Assembly: GCF_022138605.1 (NCBI RefSeq)
Contig: NZ_JACBFS010000007.1
Span: forward strand, 51,001 to 115,000
Direction: 5' to 3'
Source: Xanthobacter sp. NM-25
GTDB taxonomy: Bacteria > Pseudomonadota > Alphaproteobacteria > Rhizobiales > Xanthobacteraceae
DNA length: 64,000 bases
Both the position numbers and the translations under genes were made by a program. Positions within the stretch are counted from its first letter, which is position 1. Every line of letters starts with the position of its first letter. The notes beneath the pieces are model-generated. The model did not search any database and was not told the DNA's origin. It worked only from the letters and a program-made list of their open reading frames with translations. Positions 25,237 through 33,256 of this stretch are shown in pieces.

Positions 25237-27123
25237 TCACATCTTGACGGGATAGCCGATCTCCACGGTTCGCGCCCGCGGCAGACCGAAGCGGTCCACC
25301 GACCGCTCGGCATTGCGGGCCAGGAACGCGAACACATGGGCCACCAGATCGCGGACCCGCCCCAGTTCATCGGGCGGGATGATCCGCTCGTGACCGATCA
25401 CATAGACCGCCGCATCCGGATCGATGCCCCGGGCGCTCAGGGCCGGGCCGAGCACCGACGGCACGTCGATCTGCTGCATGTAGCCGAAACGCAGGTCCAC
25501 CCGGACAAAATTCTCGTTGAGCGTGGTCACCCGCACCCGGTCTTCCACCGAGACGCGCGGCCGGGCGGCGATCCACACCGAAACGATCACGGACTTTTCA
25601 AACCGCACCTTGAGCAGGTCCGCCATACGCGACAGGGCCACCGGCGTCATCGCCCCGGCGCGGGAGAGGAAGATGGCCGTGCGCGGGCTGTCCACGTCGT
25701 TGGCGCGGTCCTTGCGCCCCATGAAGGCATCGAGCGGCTCGGTGAAGCGCACCTGCTGGGCCACCACCGCCTCCAGGCCGCGCCGCCAGCTCACCATGAC
25801 GAAGATGATGACTGCGGCGATGGAGAGGGGCAGCCAGCCGCCGTCATGGATCTTGGTGAGGTTGGCGGTGGCGAAGGAGAGGTCCACCGTCAGCATGCAC
25901 ACCGCCATCAGCGCCACCGCCGGCGCCGGCCAGCCCCAGGACCGCTTCACCTGGGCGATGAACAGGATGGAGGTGGTGACCATGGCGAACGCCACGGCGA
26001 TGCCATAGGCCGACGCCAGCCGCTCGGAGCCGCCGAAGCCGATCACCACGGCGATGCAGGAGATCATGAGCAGCCAGTTCAGCCGGCCCACATAGATATG
26101 CTGCTCGTTGTGCTCGGAGGTGTAGCGGATGCGCATGGGCGGCAGATAGCCGAGCTCGATGGCCTGCTTGGCCAGGGAGAACACGCCGGTGATGATGGAT
26201 TGCGAGGCGATCACGGTCGCCGCGGTGGCAAGGAACAGCAGCGGAATGTCGAACAGGTCCGGTGACAGATCGTAGAACGGGTTGCGAACCGCATTGGGGT
26301 CCACCAGCAGGATCGCGCCCTGGCCGAAATAGTTGAGCAGCAGCGCCGGCATGGCCACGAACAGCCAGGCCCGGCCGATGACCCGGCGGCCGAAATGGCC
26401 CAGATCCGCATAGAGCGCCTCGCCGCCGGTCACCGCCAGGAAGCAGGCCCCGAGGATGACGCCGGCCAGCCCCGGGTGGCCCAGCATCAGCATGATGCCG
26501 TGGCGCGGATCGAGCCCCGCCAGCACCTGCGGCGCCTGGACGATGCCATAAAGCCCCAATGCCGCCAGCGAGCCGAACCACAGCAGCATCACCGGCCCGT
26601 AGAAAGCGGCGATGCGCTCGGTGCCCAGCCGCTGGGACAGAAACACCGCCAGCAGCACCAGAACGGTGAGGACCACCACCCAATGCTCCAGCTCGGGAGC
26701 GATCACCTGCAGCCCCTCGATGGCGGAGAGCACCGACATGGCCGGCGTGAGCACCCCATCGCCGATGAGCATGGCGGCGCCGATGAGGCCCGCCGCCAGG
26801 AGATACCACCGCAGCCCCAGGGCGCTGCGGTGCAGATCCAGCAGGGTCACCAGCGCCAGGATGCCGCCTTCGCCGTCATTGTCGGCACGCAGCACCAGCA
26901 TCACATATTTCACGGTGACCGAAAGAATGATGCTCCAGGTGATCAGCGACAGCAGGCCGAGCACGTCCTCGCCGAGGAAATTGGTGCCGCCCACCGCCAG
27001 CACGCCCTGCTTGAGGGCATAGAGCGGGCTGGTGCCGATATCGCCGAAGACAACGCCGAGCGCGCCGATCTCCGCCGCGAAAGGCAGGATTCGCGTCCGG
27101 TCGCGGGTCATGCTGGTGGCCAT
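25237..27123 (-). CDS. kup: KUP/Trk system potassium uptake protein
   Basis: Inner-membrane K+/H+ symporter, 628 residues from the ATG at 27123. The KUP signature GVVFGDIGTSPLYALK is near the N-terminus, about 12 hydrophobic helices follow, and a C-terminal cytoplasmic domain has the usual IFLSRAGAMTPVAL text. A longer frame to 27243 adds a Cys/Arg-rich stretch outside the family, so I use 27123; GAGGAG lies about 13 bases upstream. Confidence 0.95.
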   Translation of the reverse strand: MATSMTRDRTRILPFAAEIGALGVVFGDIGTSPLYALKQGVLAVGGTNFLGEDVLGLLSLITWSIILSVTVKYVMLVLRADNDGEGGILALVTLLDLHRSALGLRWYLLAAGLIGAAMLIGDGVLTPAMSVLSAIEGLQVIAPELEHWVVVLTVLVLLAVFLSQRLGTERIAAFYGPVMLLWFGSLAALGLYGIVQAPQVLAGLDPRHGIMLMLGHPGLAGVILGACFLAVTGGEALYADLGHFGRRVIGRAWLFVAMPALLLNYFGQGAILLVDPNAVRNPFYDLSPDLFDIPLLFLATAATVIASQSIITGVFSLAKQAIELGYLPPMRIRYTSEHNEQHIYVGRLNWLLMISCIAVVIGFGGSERLASAYGIAVAFAMVTTSILFIAQVKRSWGWPAPAVALMAVCMLTVDLSFATANLTKIHDGGWLPLSIAAVIIFVMVSWRRGLEAVVAQQVRFTEPLDAFMGRKDRANDVDSPRTAIFLSRAGAMTPVALSRMADLLKVRFEKSVIVSVWIAARPRVSVEDRVRVTTLNENFVRVDLRFGYMQQIDVPSVLGPALSARGIDPDAAVYVIGHERIIPPDELGRVRDLVAHVFAFLARNAERSVDRFGLPRARTVEIGYPVKM

Positions 27124-27450
27124 GATGGGGGTTCGGCTCCTCAGCCTGCACAGCGGCGGGCAAGCATGCCGGGTCGCATGCACGGTCGCAAACAGGGCAG
27201 CGCGAAAGCATGCGAGCGGACGAACCTGCGGCTTCCGCGCCACCTCGCGGCCTGTGACCCGCGCACCACTTCGATCAAGGGAAGCCCCCGCAGCGCCTGA
27301 CCTCCGCCGGAAGGCGGATCATCGACTCGTAGCTCTGTTCGCGGGGGAAGACAATGGAGCGCAACAGGCCCGCCGGCGCGCCGCGACGCCCCGCGCCATT
27401 TGACCTTGCGGCCCGCCTCCCCCATGACCATGGCGAAACACGAGCCATCC
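27124..27450. promoter_or_regulatory. Divergent kup / trmD gap
   Basis: About 330 bases with no convincing gene. It holds three GCATGC hexamers between 27163 and 27212 and a small hairpin TCCGCC-GGAA-GGCGGA near 27302. It must carry the kup promoter and a promoter for trmD-rplS, but no boxes could be fixed. Confidence 0.35.
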
Positions 27451-28170
27451 ATGACCTTTCGCGCCAGCCTCCTCACGCTTTATCCCGAGATGTTCCCCGG
27501 CCCGCTCGGCCACGCCCTCGCCGGCAAGGCGCTGGCCCGGGGGCTGTGGTCCCTCGATGCCCTGCAGATCCGCGACCATGCCCTCGACCGCCACCGCTCG
27601 GTGGACGACACCCCCGCCGGCGGCGGTCCCGGCATGGTGATGCGCGCCGACGTGCTGGCCCGCGCCATCGACGCCGCCGCCCCCGCCGGTGACCCCCGGC
27701 CGCGGCTGCTGATGACGCCGCGCGGCCGGCCGCTGACCCAGGCGCGGGTGCGCGAGCTGGCGGCCGGTCCCGGCGTGGTCATCCTGTGCGGCCGGTTCGA
27801 GGGGGTGGATGAACGCATCGTCGCGGCCCGCGGCCTGGAGGAGATCTGCGTCGGCGATGTGGTGCTGTCCGGCGGCGAGGCGGCGGCGCTGCTGCTGCTG
27901 GATGCCTGCGTGCGGCTCATTCCGGGGGTGATGGGCAAGACCGAGAGCGGTGATGACGAGAGCTTTTCCGCCAACCTGCTCGAATACCCCCAATATACCC
28001 GCCCCCAGATGTTCGAGGGCGCGGGCATTCCCGAGGTGCTGGTCTCCGGCGACCATGCGCGCATCGCCCGTTGGCGCCGTGCCGAGGCGGAAGCCATCAC
28101 CCGTGCCCGCCGCCCCGATCTGCTGGCGCGCACCGGGGCCTGTGACAGCGCCATGAAGGAAAGGGAATGA
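27451..28170 (+). CDS. trmD: tRNA (guanine-N1-)-methyltransferase TrmD
   Basis: SPOUT-class enzyme making m1G37 in tRNAs, which prevents frameshifting. Motifs: LTLYPEMFPGPLG at the N-terminus, GGGPGMVM, LCGRFEGVDERI and the knot text EICVGDVVLSGGEAAAL, then YPQYTRP. From 27451 the product is 239 residues and opens MTFRASLLTLYPEM, the usual family start; ATGs at 27424 and 27430 would add up to nine residues. It precedes rplS by 122 bases. The usual partners rpsP and rimM are not in this window. Confidence 0.94.
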   Translation: MTFRASLLTLYPEMFPGPLGHALAGKALARGLWSLDALQIRDHALDRHRSVDDTPAGGGPGMVMRADVLARAIDAAAPAGDPRPRLLMTPRGRPLTQARVRELAAGPGVVILCGRFEGVDERIVAARGLEEICVGDVVLSGGEAAALLLLDACVRLIPGVMGKTESGDDESFSANLLEYPQYTRPQMFEGAGIPEVLVSGDHARIARWRRAEAEAITRARRPDLLARTGACDSAMKERE

Positions 28171-28239
28171 CACGCGCCCTAATCTCATGTATGGAGCCGC
28201 GTCCCCTGAACTGACAACGACACGATGTGGCGCCGGGAC

Positions 28240-28273
28240 CTGCCGCGGAACGCTCCGTGGCCGCCTGCGGCAG
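28240..28273 (+). other. Hairpin in the rplS leader
   Basis: Perfect arms CTGCCGC (28240-28246) and GCGGCAG (28267-28273) enclose a smaller GC-rich stem. It ends about 20 bases before the rplS ATG, so it could affect translation or be a site of L19 autoregulation (inference). Confidence 0.35.
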
Positions 28274-28292
28274 CTGCTAAAAGGTTGGTGAC

Positions 28293-28712
28293 ATGAATAT
28301 TATCGAGACGCTCGAGCAGGAGCAGGCCACCAAGCTGGCCGAAAAGCGCGCCATTCCGGAATTCCAGCCGGGTGACACCGTCATCGTCAACGTGAAGGTC
28401 GTCGAAGGCGAGCGCTCTCGCGTGCAGGCTTACGAGGGCGTGGTGATCGCCCGTTCCGGCGGTGGCCTGAACGAGAGCTTCACCGTCCGCAAGATCTCCT
28501 ATGGAGAAGGCGTGGAGCGTGTGTTCCCGGTCTATTCGCCCATGATCGATTCCATCAAGGTGGTGCGGCGCGGCAAGGTCCGGCGCGCCAAGCTCTATTA
28601 TCTGCGCGACCGGCGCGGCAAGTCGGCCCGTATCGCCGAGCGCCAGGACCGCACCGCCGACGGCAAGATCAAGAAGACGAAGGCCGCCCCCGCCCCCACC
28701 GCGGCGGAGTGA
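28293..28712 (+). CDS. rplS: 50S ribosomal protein L19
   Basis: Large-subunit ribosomal protein at the 30S-50S interface. The 139 residues show the family core: FQPGDTVIVNVKVVEGERSR, QAYEGVVIARSGGG, ESFTVRKISYGEGVERVFP and the C-terminal VVRRGKVRRAKLYYLRDRRG. An Ala/Pro/Lys-rich tail follows, as is common in alphaproteobacteria. It comes after trmD and ends with a strong terminator. Confidence 0.97.
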   Translation: MNIIETLEQEQATKLAEKRAIPEFQPGDTVIVNVKVVEGERSRVQAYEGVVIARSGGGLNESFTVRKISYGEGVERVFPVYSPMIDSIKVVRRGKVRRAKLYYLRDRRGKSARIAERQDRTADGKIKKTKAAPAPTAAE

Positions 28713-28747
28713 GACGGCGTCGGCTGTCACAGGCCGACACGATATTT

Positions 28748-28778
28748 GGCGTCGCCGCCCGTCGGCGACGCCTTTTTT
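28748..28778 (+). terminator. Rho-independent terminator after rplS
   Basis: Arms GGCGTCGCC (28748-28756) and GGCGACGCC (28764-28772) are followed by TTTTTT and ATT. This is the clearest intrinsic terminator in the window. Confidence 0.9.
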
Positions 28779-28816
28779 ATTGCCCGTTTCTCTGCGCCTC
28801 CCGTGCCCGCCACCAT

Positions 28817-29752
28817 TCAGCGCGCGGCATCGCGCAGCCGCGCGAACAGGCCGTCCGGGTCCGCGTCGTAGGCGCGGCGGATCGCCTCCAAAGCGGTGAC
28901 GCCGCCGCGATAGCTGGCGCCGCCCACGTGCAGCCAGCCGTCCACCAGCATCTTCGGCTCGCTCCAGCCGCCATCCACTTCCGGCACATGCACGGTGCGC
29001 AGCTTCGGCCAGGCGAGCGCGTCGTCGTCCAGCCGGCGATAGAGCACATACCAGTTGCGGCCGCCGGTATCGGTGCCCAGCAGGCGATCGGGGCCGAAAT
29101 CCAGCGGCAGCCGCGCCAGGCTGCCGTTGAATACCGCGAAGCCGGGCCACAGATACCAGGCCTTGGCCCGGCCGCTCCAGCGCCGCAGCCCATACACCGG
29201 CTGGTCGGCCACATGGGCGGCGAGGTCCATGGGCTGCAGCGCCACCAGGTCGTGATCGAGCATGGCGAAGCTGTCGGGCGCCACCGGGCGCACGATATTG
29301 TGGAACGCCCAGTTGGCCGCCGCCGCATGGGAGCGGGCCGAGCGCGCCCGCACGAACAGCGCCGGCGGTGCCGACACATAGAACAGCCCGCGCTCCGCCG
29401 CGATGTTGGCCAGCGCCACCCGCGCCTCCAGCTCGGTGGAATTGTCGCACACCACCAGCGGCGTATCGGGCAGGAAGCGGGCCATGGAATCCGCCAGCAG
29501 GGCCACCGCCTCGGGCACGTTATAGGCAATGGTCAGGGCCAGCGTGCGTGGACGCCGCGCGCACAGCCCCTGCACGGTGGCCACCAGGCCGGCCGCGCCG
29601 CGCGCCCGGTGCAGGCGATCCAGCAGCGCATAGCGCGCGTGGTTGACCCAGTGCAGCCCCGGCACCGCCGCCATGCGACCCGCCAGGGTCAGCGGCTCCA
29701 GCTTCTTGGCCCGGCGCAGCTTCTGCGCCCGCAGTTCCGGCCCCTTTGCCAT
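28817..29752 (-). CDS. Glycosyltransferase-like protein (GT-A type), paralogue B
   Basis: A 311-residue cytoplasmic protein that I read as a GT-A nucleotide-sugar transferase: a beta-alpha start (LALTIAYNVPEAVALL, then TPLVVCDNST), a His/Asn segment (SHAAAANWAF) and a DxD-like metal motif in MLDHDLV. Later conserved text is AWYLWPGFAVFN and GTDTGGRNWYVLYRRLD. It clearly resembles its upstream neighbour over its whole length, so the pair arose by duplication. It is last in an operon with paralogue A (2-base gap) and a GT39-like membrane protein. Acceptor unknown. Confidence 0.65.
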   Translation of the reverse strand: MAKGPELRAQKLRRAKKLEPLTLAGRMAAVPGLHWVNHARYALLDRLHRARGAAGLVATVQGLCARRPRTLALTIAYNVPEAVALLADSMARFLPDTPLVVCDNSTELEARVALANIAAERGLFYVSAPPALFVRARSARSHAAAANWAFHNIVRPVAPDSFAMLDHDLVALQPMDLAAHVADQPVYGLRRWSGRAKAWYLWPGFAVFNGSLARLPLDFGPDRLLGTDTGGRNWYVLYRRLDDDALAWPKLRTVHVPEVDGGWSEPKMLVDGWLHVGGASYRGGVTALEAIRRAYDADPDGLFARLRDAAR

Positions 29753-29754
29753 GC

Positions 29755-30675
29755 TCAGGCTCCACCTCGCGCCACCGGCGGCTCGCTCGCGGCCGTCAGC
29801 CGGGCCAGCACCCCTTCGGGATCCGCCAGATAGGCGACCCGCACATTCTCGAATGATCCGTCGCGCCAACCGTGGCCGGCGCCGCCGGCGTGCAGCCAGC
29901 TATCGGCCAGCAGATGGGGTTCCGGTGCGCCGGTCCGCACATCTCTCACAAACACCCGCCGCACCTGCGCCCAGGTCAAGGCCGAACGATCGAGGTGGCG
30001 GTAGAGCACGCCCCAGTTCTGCCCACCGGTATCCAGGGTCAGGGGCGTGTCGGTGCCGAAATCGAGGGGCAGATCACGCACCGCGGCGAAATCAAACACG
30101 CTGTAGCCGGGCCACAGGTACCAGGCCGCGCCCCGGGTCGCCTCGCGCACCATGCCGTAACAGGGCTGGCCGGCAACTTGCGCGGCGAAATCCACCGGCG
30201 CCAGCGGGATCAGGTCATGATCGAGCAGGGCAAACACCGGAGGCGCCGCCGGACGGATCAAATTGGCGAGGATCCAGTTGAGCGCCACCGCGTGGGAGCG
30301 CGAGCCATTGCGGCCGCCGCGATAGGGCGAGGGCGGCAGGCTGCAATAGGGCAGCCCCCGTCCGGCGCACAGCCGGGCGATCTCCGCCCGGGCCTGCGGG
30401 TCCGAGGAATTGTCGCACACCACCAGCAGCGTCTGCGGGGCAAAACGGGTCATGGCCTCGGCCAGCAGTGCGATGGCCTGCGGCATGTTGAACGCCACAG
30501 TGAAGGCCACCGGGGCCCCATGCGCCGCAATCCGGCGCACCAGCGCCCCCTGGTCCGGCGCTGCGCGACGGCGGTAGAGGCGATCCACCATCCGGTTGCG
30601 CAGGCGGCGCAGGCGGTGCGCCAGCGGTGCGCCCGTCAGCCATTCGCGCGGCGCGTAATCGTTCAGCTCGCGCAT
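29755..30675 (-). CDS. Glycosyltransferase-like protein (GT-A type), paralogue A
   Basis: A 306-residue protein built like paralogue B: VAFTVAFNMPQAIALLAEAM, LLVVCDNSSDPQAR, SHAVALNWILANL, a DxD-like LLDHDLIPL, AWYLWPGYSVFD and LDTGGQNWGVLYRHLD. There is no signal peptide or membrane helix. The ATG at 30675 begins MRELNDYAPREW and lies 4 bases after the GT39-like gene, so the genes are tightly coupled. The family call is from motif shape only; a search against GT2 and related profiles would settle it. Confidence 0.65.
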   Translation of the reverse strand: MRELNDYAPREWLTGAPLAHRLRRLRNRMVDRLYRRRAAPDQGALVRRIAAHGAPVAFTVAFNMPQAIALLAEAMTRFAPQTLLVVCDNSSDPQARAEIARLCAGRGLPYCSLPPSPYRGGRNGSRSHAVALNWILANLIRPAAPPVFALLDHDLIPLAPVDFAAQVAGQPCYGMVREATRGAAWYLWPGYSVFDFAAVRDLPLDFGTDTPLTLDTGGQNWGVLYRHLDRSALTWAQVRRVFVRDVRTGAPEPHLLADSWLHAGGAGHGWRDGSFENVRVAYLADPEGVLARLTAASEPPVARGGA

Positions 30676-30679
30676 GGCC

Positions 30680-32641
30680 CTACTCCGCTCCGCTCGCCGG
30701 CACGCGGACATAAAGCCGGGTGGTGCCGCGCCCATCGGCCCGCGGGAAGCTGCCCAGGGGGCGGAACGCCTCCGGCGCGGCAGCGATCGCCCCCGCCAGC
30801 AGGGTGTGGAGCGGATCGGCATCATCGGTCCAGTCGGCCAGCGCCACATAGCCCACGCCGAGTTGCTCCAGTGCCGGGCGCACATCGTCCGGTGTCTCCA
30901 GCGGCACCCCGGCCGCTGGCCCGCGGCCGGAGATGGCCAGCGCCATGCGCCCGGGCACCACGAAGCTCTGCCGGGCACGATCCCGCTGTGCCACAGCGGC
31001 AATCAGCGCCCCCTCGCCCGCCACGTCCGCCACCACCAGGATGGCCCGCGGCGCGCCCGGATCGGCGAGAAACGTCTGCGCCACCCCATCCATGCCCACC
31101 GCCGGCTTGTGGAGGGGCACCAGCACCGAAGGCAGGGCACAGAGCAGCAGCACCAGCATCACCACCAGCCCGGACAGGGTGCTCCAGCTGCGGGTCAGCA
31201 GCTGCAGCAGGCGCATGCCGCCGAAGGCCGCCAGCATCACCAGCGGGGCGCAGAGCGGGAGCGCCGCCTGCGGACTGACGGGAGCCGCCAGCACGCCAAG
31301 CCCCACAGCGAGCAGCAGCGCGCCGAGCGCCAGCACCGCCGGCGCCAGGGCGTGGCGATGCCGCGGCGCGCGCACCCATCCGGCGATGCCGCCAATCACC
31401 GCGAGGCCCGCCAGCACCACGCCGATGGCCGCCGCCGCAAACGCGCCGACCGCCCCCGGGGCCGCGAGCGCCGCGGCGCCCAGGGGCGTCGGCAGCCGGT
31501 TCAGCACCAATGGCGCGGTGCCGATGGTCCAGGGGCCGGCCACCACCAGCACGACGAGAAAAGGCAGCCAGAAATCGAACCGCCGCGCCAGGGCCAGCCG
31601 GCCGGTGATGAGGGCGGCGATCAGCGGCAGCAGCAGCAGCGACAGGCCCGCGCTGTGCACCAGCACCGCCGCCGCCGCCAACAGGCCGAACAGGGCCGCG
31701 ATGCCCCGGCCCGGTCGGGCCAGATAGGCGGCGTAGGCCAGCAGCGCCCAGAGGGTGAGCAGCGCCAGCGGCAGCTCGAGACCGACAACGATGGTGGCCT
31801 CACGCACCACGGGCAGCACCATAAGCACCGCGCCGACGGCAAGGCCCGGCAGGATGCCCAGCGCGCGGCTGGTGGCCCAGCCGGCCGTGACCACCAGCAG
31901 CGCCGTCAGCACCGCCGGCAGCAGCAGGATGGCGGGCGTGGCCGCCGTCAGCAGCAGGATCCAGGCGCCCTCTGCCAGATAATAAAGTGGCGGCGTTGCC
32001 CCGAGCACCACACGCGGGAAATGCAGGGCGAAATCGGAGATGAAAGCCAGCAGCGGGGGAAAGCCGGCGGCGACATAGTCCGCCAGCATGAGGCCGGTGA
32101 CCACGTGGCCGGCCTCCGCCGGGCTGGTGGCGGAGAATTCGGCCATGTAGGCCCCGGCCGCCCGCTGCTGCAGCAGCACCAGCACGGTCATCAGCGCCGC
32201 CAGGATCAGGAAGCCGAGACCGCGCAGCGCCGAAGCCCCGCGGCTGCGGTGGCCCTCCGGCTCCGCCGGCGCCTCGTTCGGGAGCGCGTCATCGGCCCGC
32301 GCGGCTCCGGGCTGAAGCTGTGCCGCTGCGGCCGACGCCGGTTGGACGTCCTCGGCGGCGGGCGCGCGGTCCTCCGGTGCGGGGCCGCCCTGCCCGACGC
32401 TGTGCTGACCCGTGCCCTGCCGGCCCATCTGCTGCGCCAACTGTTCCTCCGCGACCACGCGGGCCGGGCCGGACCGAAGACCGGCGGGGCGCCCTGCGGG
32501 GCTCCGCCGTCTCCACCACCGCGCGCGCCGCGCCCGAGAACCGCCTCCGCCCGGCGCGACAGGGCGCGCGAGTGCCGAAGCTCTCTCGGAAGAAGTGAGG
32601 GCGCGCCTGCCGACCGCGATGTCCACGCCGCGCGCGTCCAT
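30680..32641 (-). CDS. GT39-like integral membrane glycosyltransferase
   Basis: About 650 residues with a dozen hydrophobic helices and a C-terminal soluble part, the layout of ArnT/PMT-type transferases that use polyprenyl-phosphate sugars on the periplasmic side. After the first helix comes EAGHVVTGLMLADY, resembling the DEPAHxVTGL text of bacterial GT39-family proteins but with the usual acidic pair partly lost (PAEAGH). The first ~130 residues are Arg/Pro/Ala-rich and low complexity. The start is uncertain: ATG 32641 is used, with ATG 32428 as an alternative. It heads an operon with two GT-like paralogues. Confidence 0.7.
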   Translation of the reverse strand: MDARGVDIAVGRRALTSSERASALARPVAPGGGGSRARRARWWRRRSPAGRPAGLRSGPARVVAEEQLAQQMGRQGTGQHSVGQGGPAPEDRAPAAEDVQPASAAAAQLQPGAARADDALPNEAPAEPEGHRSRGASALRGLGFLILAALMTVLVLLQQRAAGAYMAEFSATSPAEAGHVVTGLMLADYVAAGFPPLLAFISDFALHFPRVVLGATPPLYYLAEGAWILLLTAATPAILLLPAVLTALLVVTAGWATSRALGILPGLAVGAVLMVLPVVREATIVVGLELPLALLTLWALLAYAAYLARPGRGIAALFGLLAAAAVLVHSAGLSLLLLPLIAALITGRLALARRFDFWLPFLVVLVVAGPWTIGTAPLVLNRLPTPLGAAALAAPGAVGAFAAAAIGVVLAGLAVIGGIAGWVRAPRHRHALAPAVLALGALLLAVGLGVLAAPVSPQAALPLCAPLVMLAAFGGMRLLQLLTRSWSTLSGLVVMLVLLLCALPSVLVPLHKPAVGMDGVAQTFLADPGAPRAILVVADVAGEGALIAAVAQRDRARQSFVVPGRMALAISGRGPAAGVPLETPDDVRPALEQLGVGYVALADWTDDADPLHTLLAGAIAAAPEAFRPLGSFPRADGRGTTRLYVRVPASGAE

Positions 32642-32863
32642 CCGGCGCCGGCGCACCAAGACGCCTAGCCTTCTAGTAGGAGAACGGCGTGCCGTCCATG
32701 CGCGGCATGCAATCGGCCCACCGCCTCGCCCAACGGAGGGCGCGGAGCGCGGATGAAGCGGAACTGGGAAGGGGTCGGAGGCTTGGGGTCAGCTCCGCCA
32801 ACCCACAGCGGGCACGGCGACGGCCCCCGGCAGACGGACCGGCGGAGCCAATGGCCAGTGGCG

Positions 32864-33085
32864 CTAACTGCCGTTCTTGCCGAAATTGCTCATGTGACCC
32901 TCACGCTGGGCCTGTGCCCGCCACACCTTGGCAGCGGCCTTGAGCTTGGCGTCGGGGGCAATCCGCGACATCAGGCGATCCAGATGCGCGCTACCGCACT
33001 TGGGGCACAGCGGCGTGTCCGACATGCCGATCAGCAGCTCGCTATCCGTGTTGCAATCCCGACAATGGAAGCCATAGAGCGGCAT
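32864..33085 (-). CDS. FmdB-family zinc ribbon protein
   Basis: A 73-residue protein with a zinc ribbon from C8, C11, C27 and C30 in MPLYGFHCRDC and PLCPKCG. The start MPLYGF is typical of the family, which supports the ATG at 33085 over a longer upstream frame. FmdB-type proteins are often annotated as regulators, but their role is mostly unknown. It stands alone between the glycosyltransferase operon and the radical SAM gene, with about 200 non-coding bases upstream of each side. Confidence 0.85.
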   Translation of the reverse strand: MPLYGFHCRDCNTDSELLIGMSDTPLCPKCGSAHLDRLMSRIAPDAKLKAAAKVWRAQAQREGHMSNFGKNGS

Positions 33086-33256
33086 CTGGCAACCTCTAGA
33101 CCCGACACGACACCGCACACGGCGGGCTCGTGCCCTTGAAAACACTTGAGTTTCCGACGCGCCGGGGGGACGGACTGCCGGAACATGCGACGACACCCCC
33201 CATCAATGCAGGAAGCGGGCCAGGGCAGCCCTCGCCCCATCCGGCCGGCGCCGGCT

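Noticed and set aside
30674..32668. 664-codon Gln/Arg/His-rich frame opposite the GT39-like gene
   Set aside because: Composition of a shadow frame; no motif or ribosome site.
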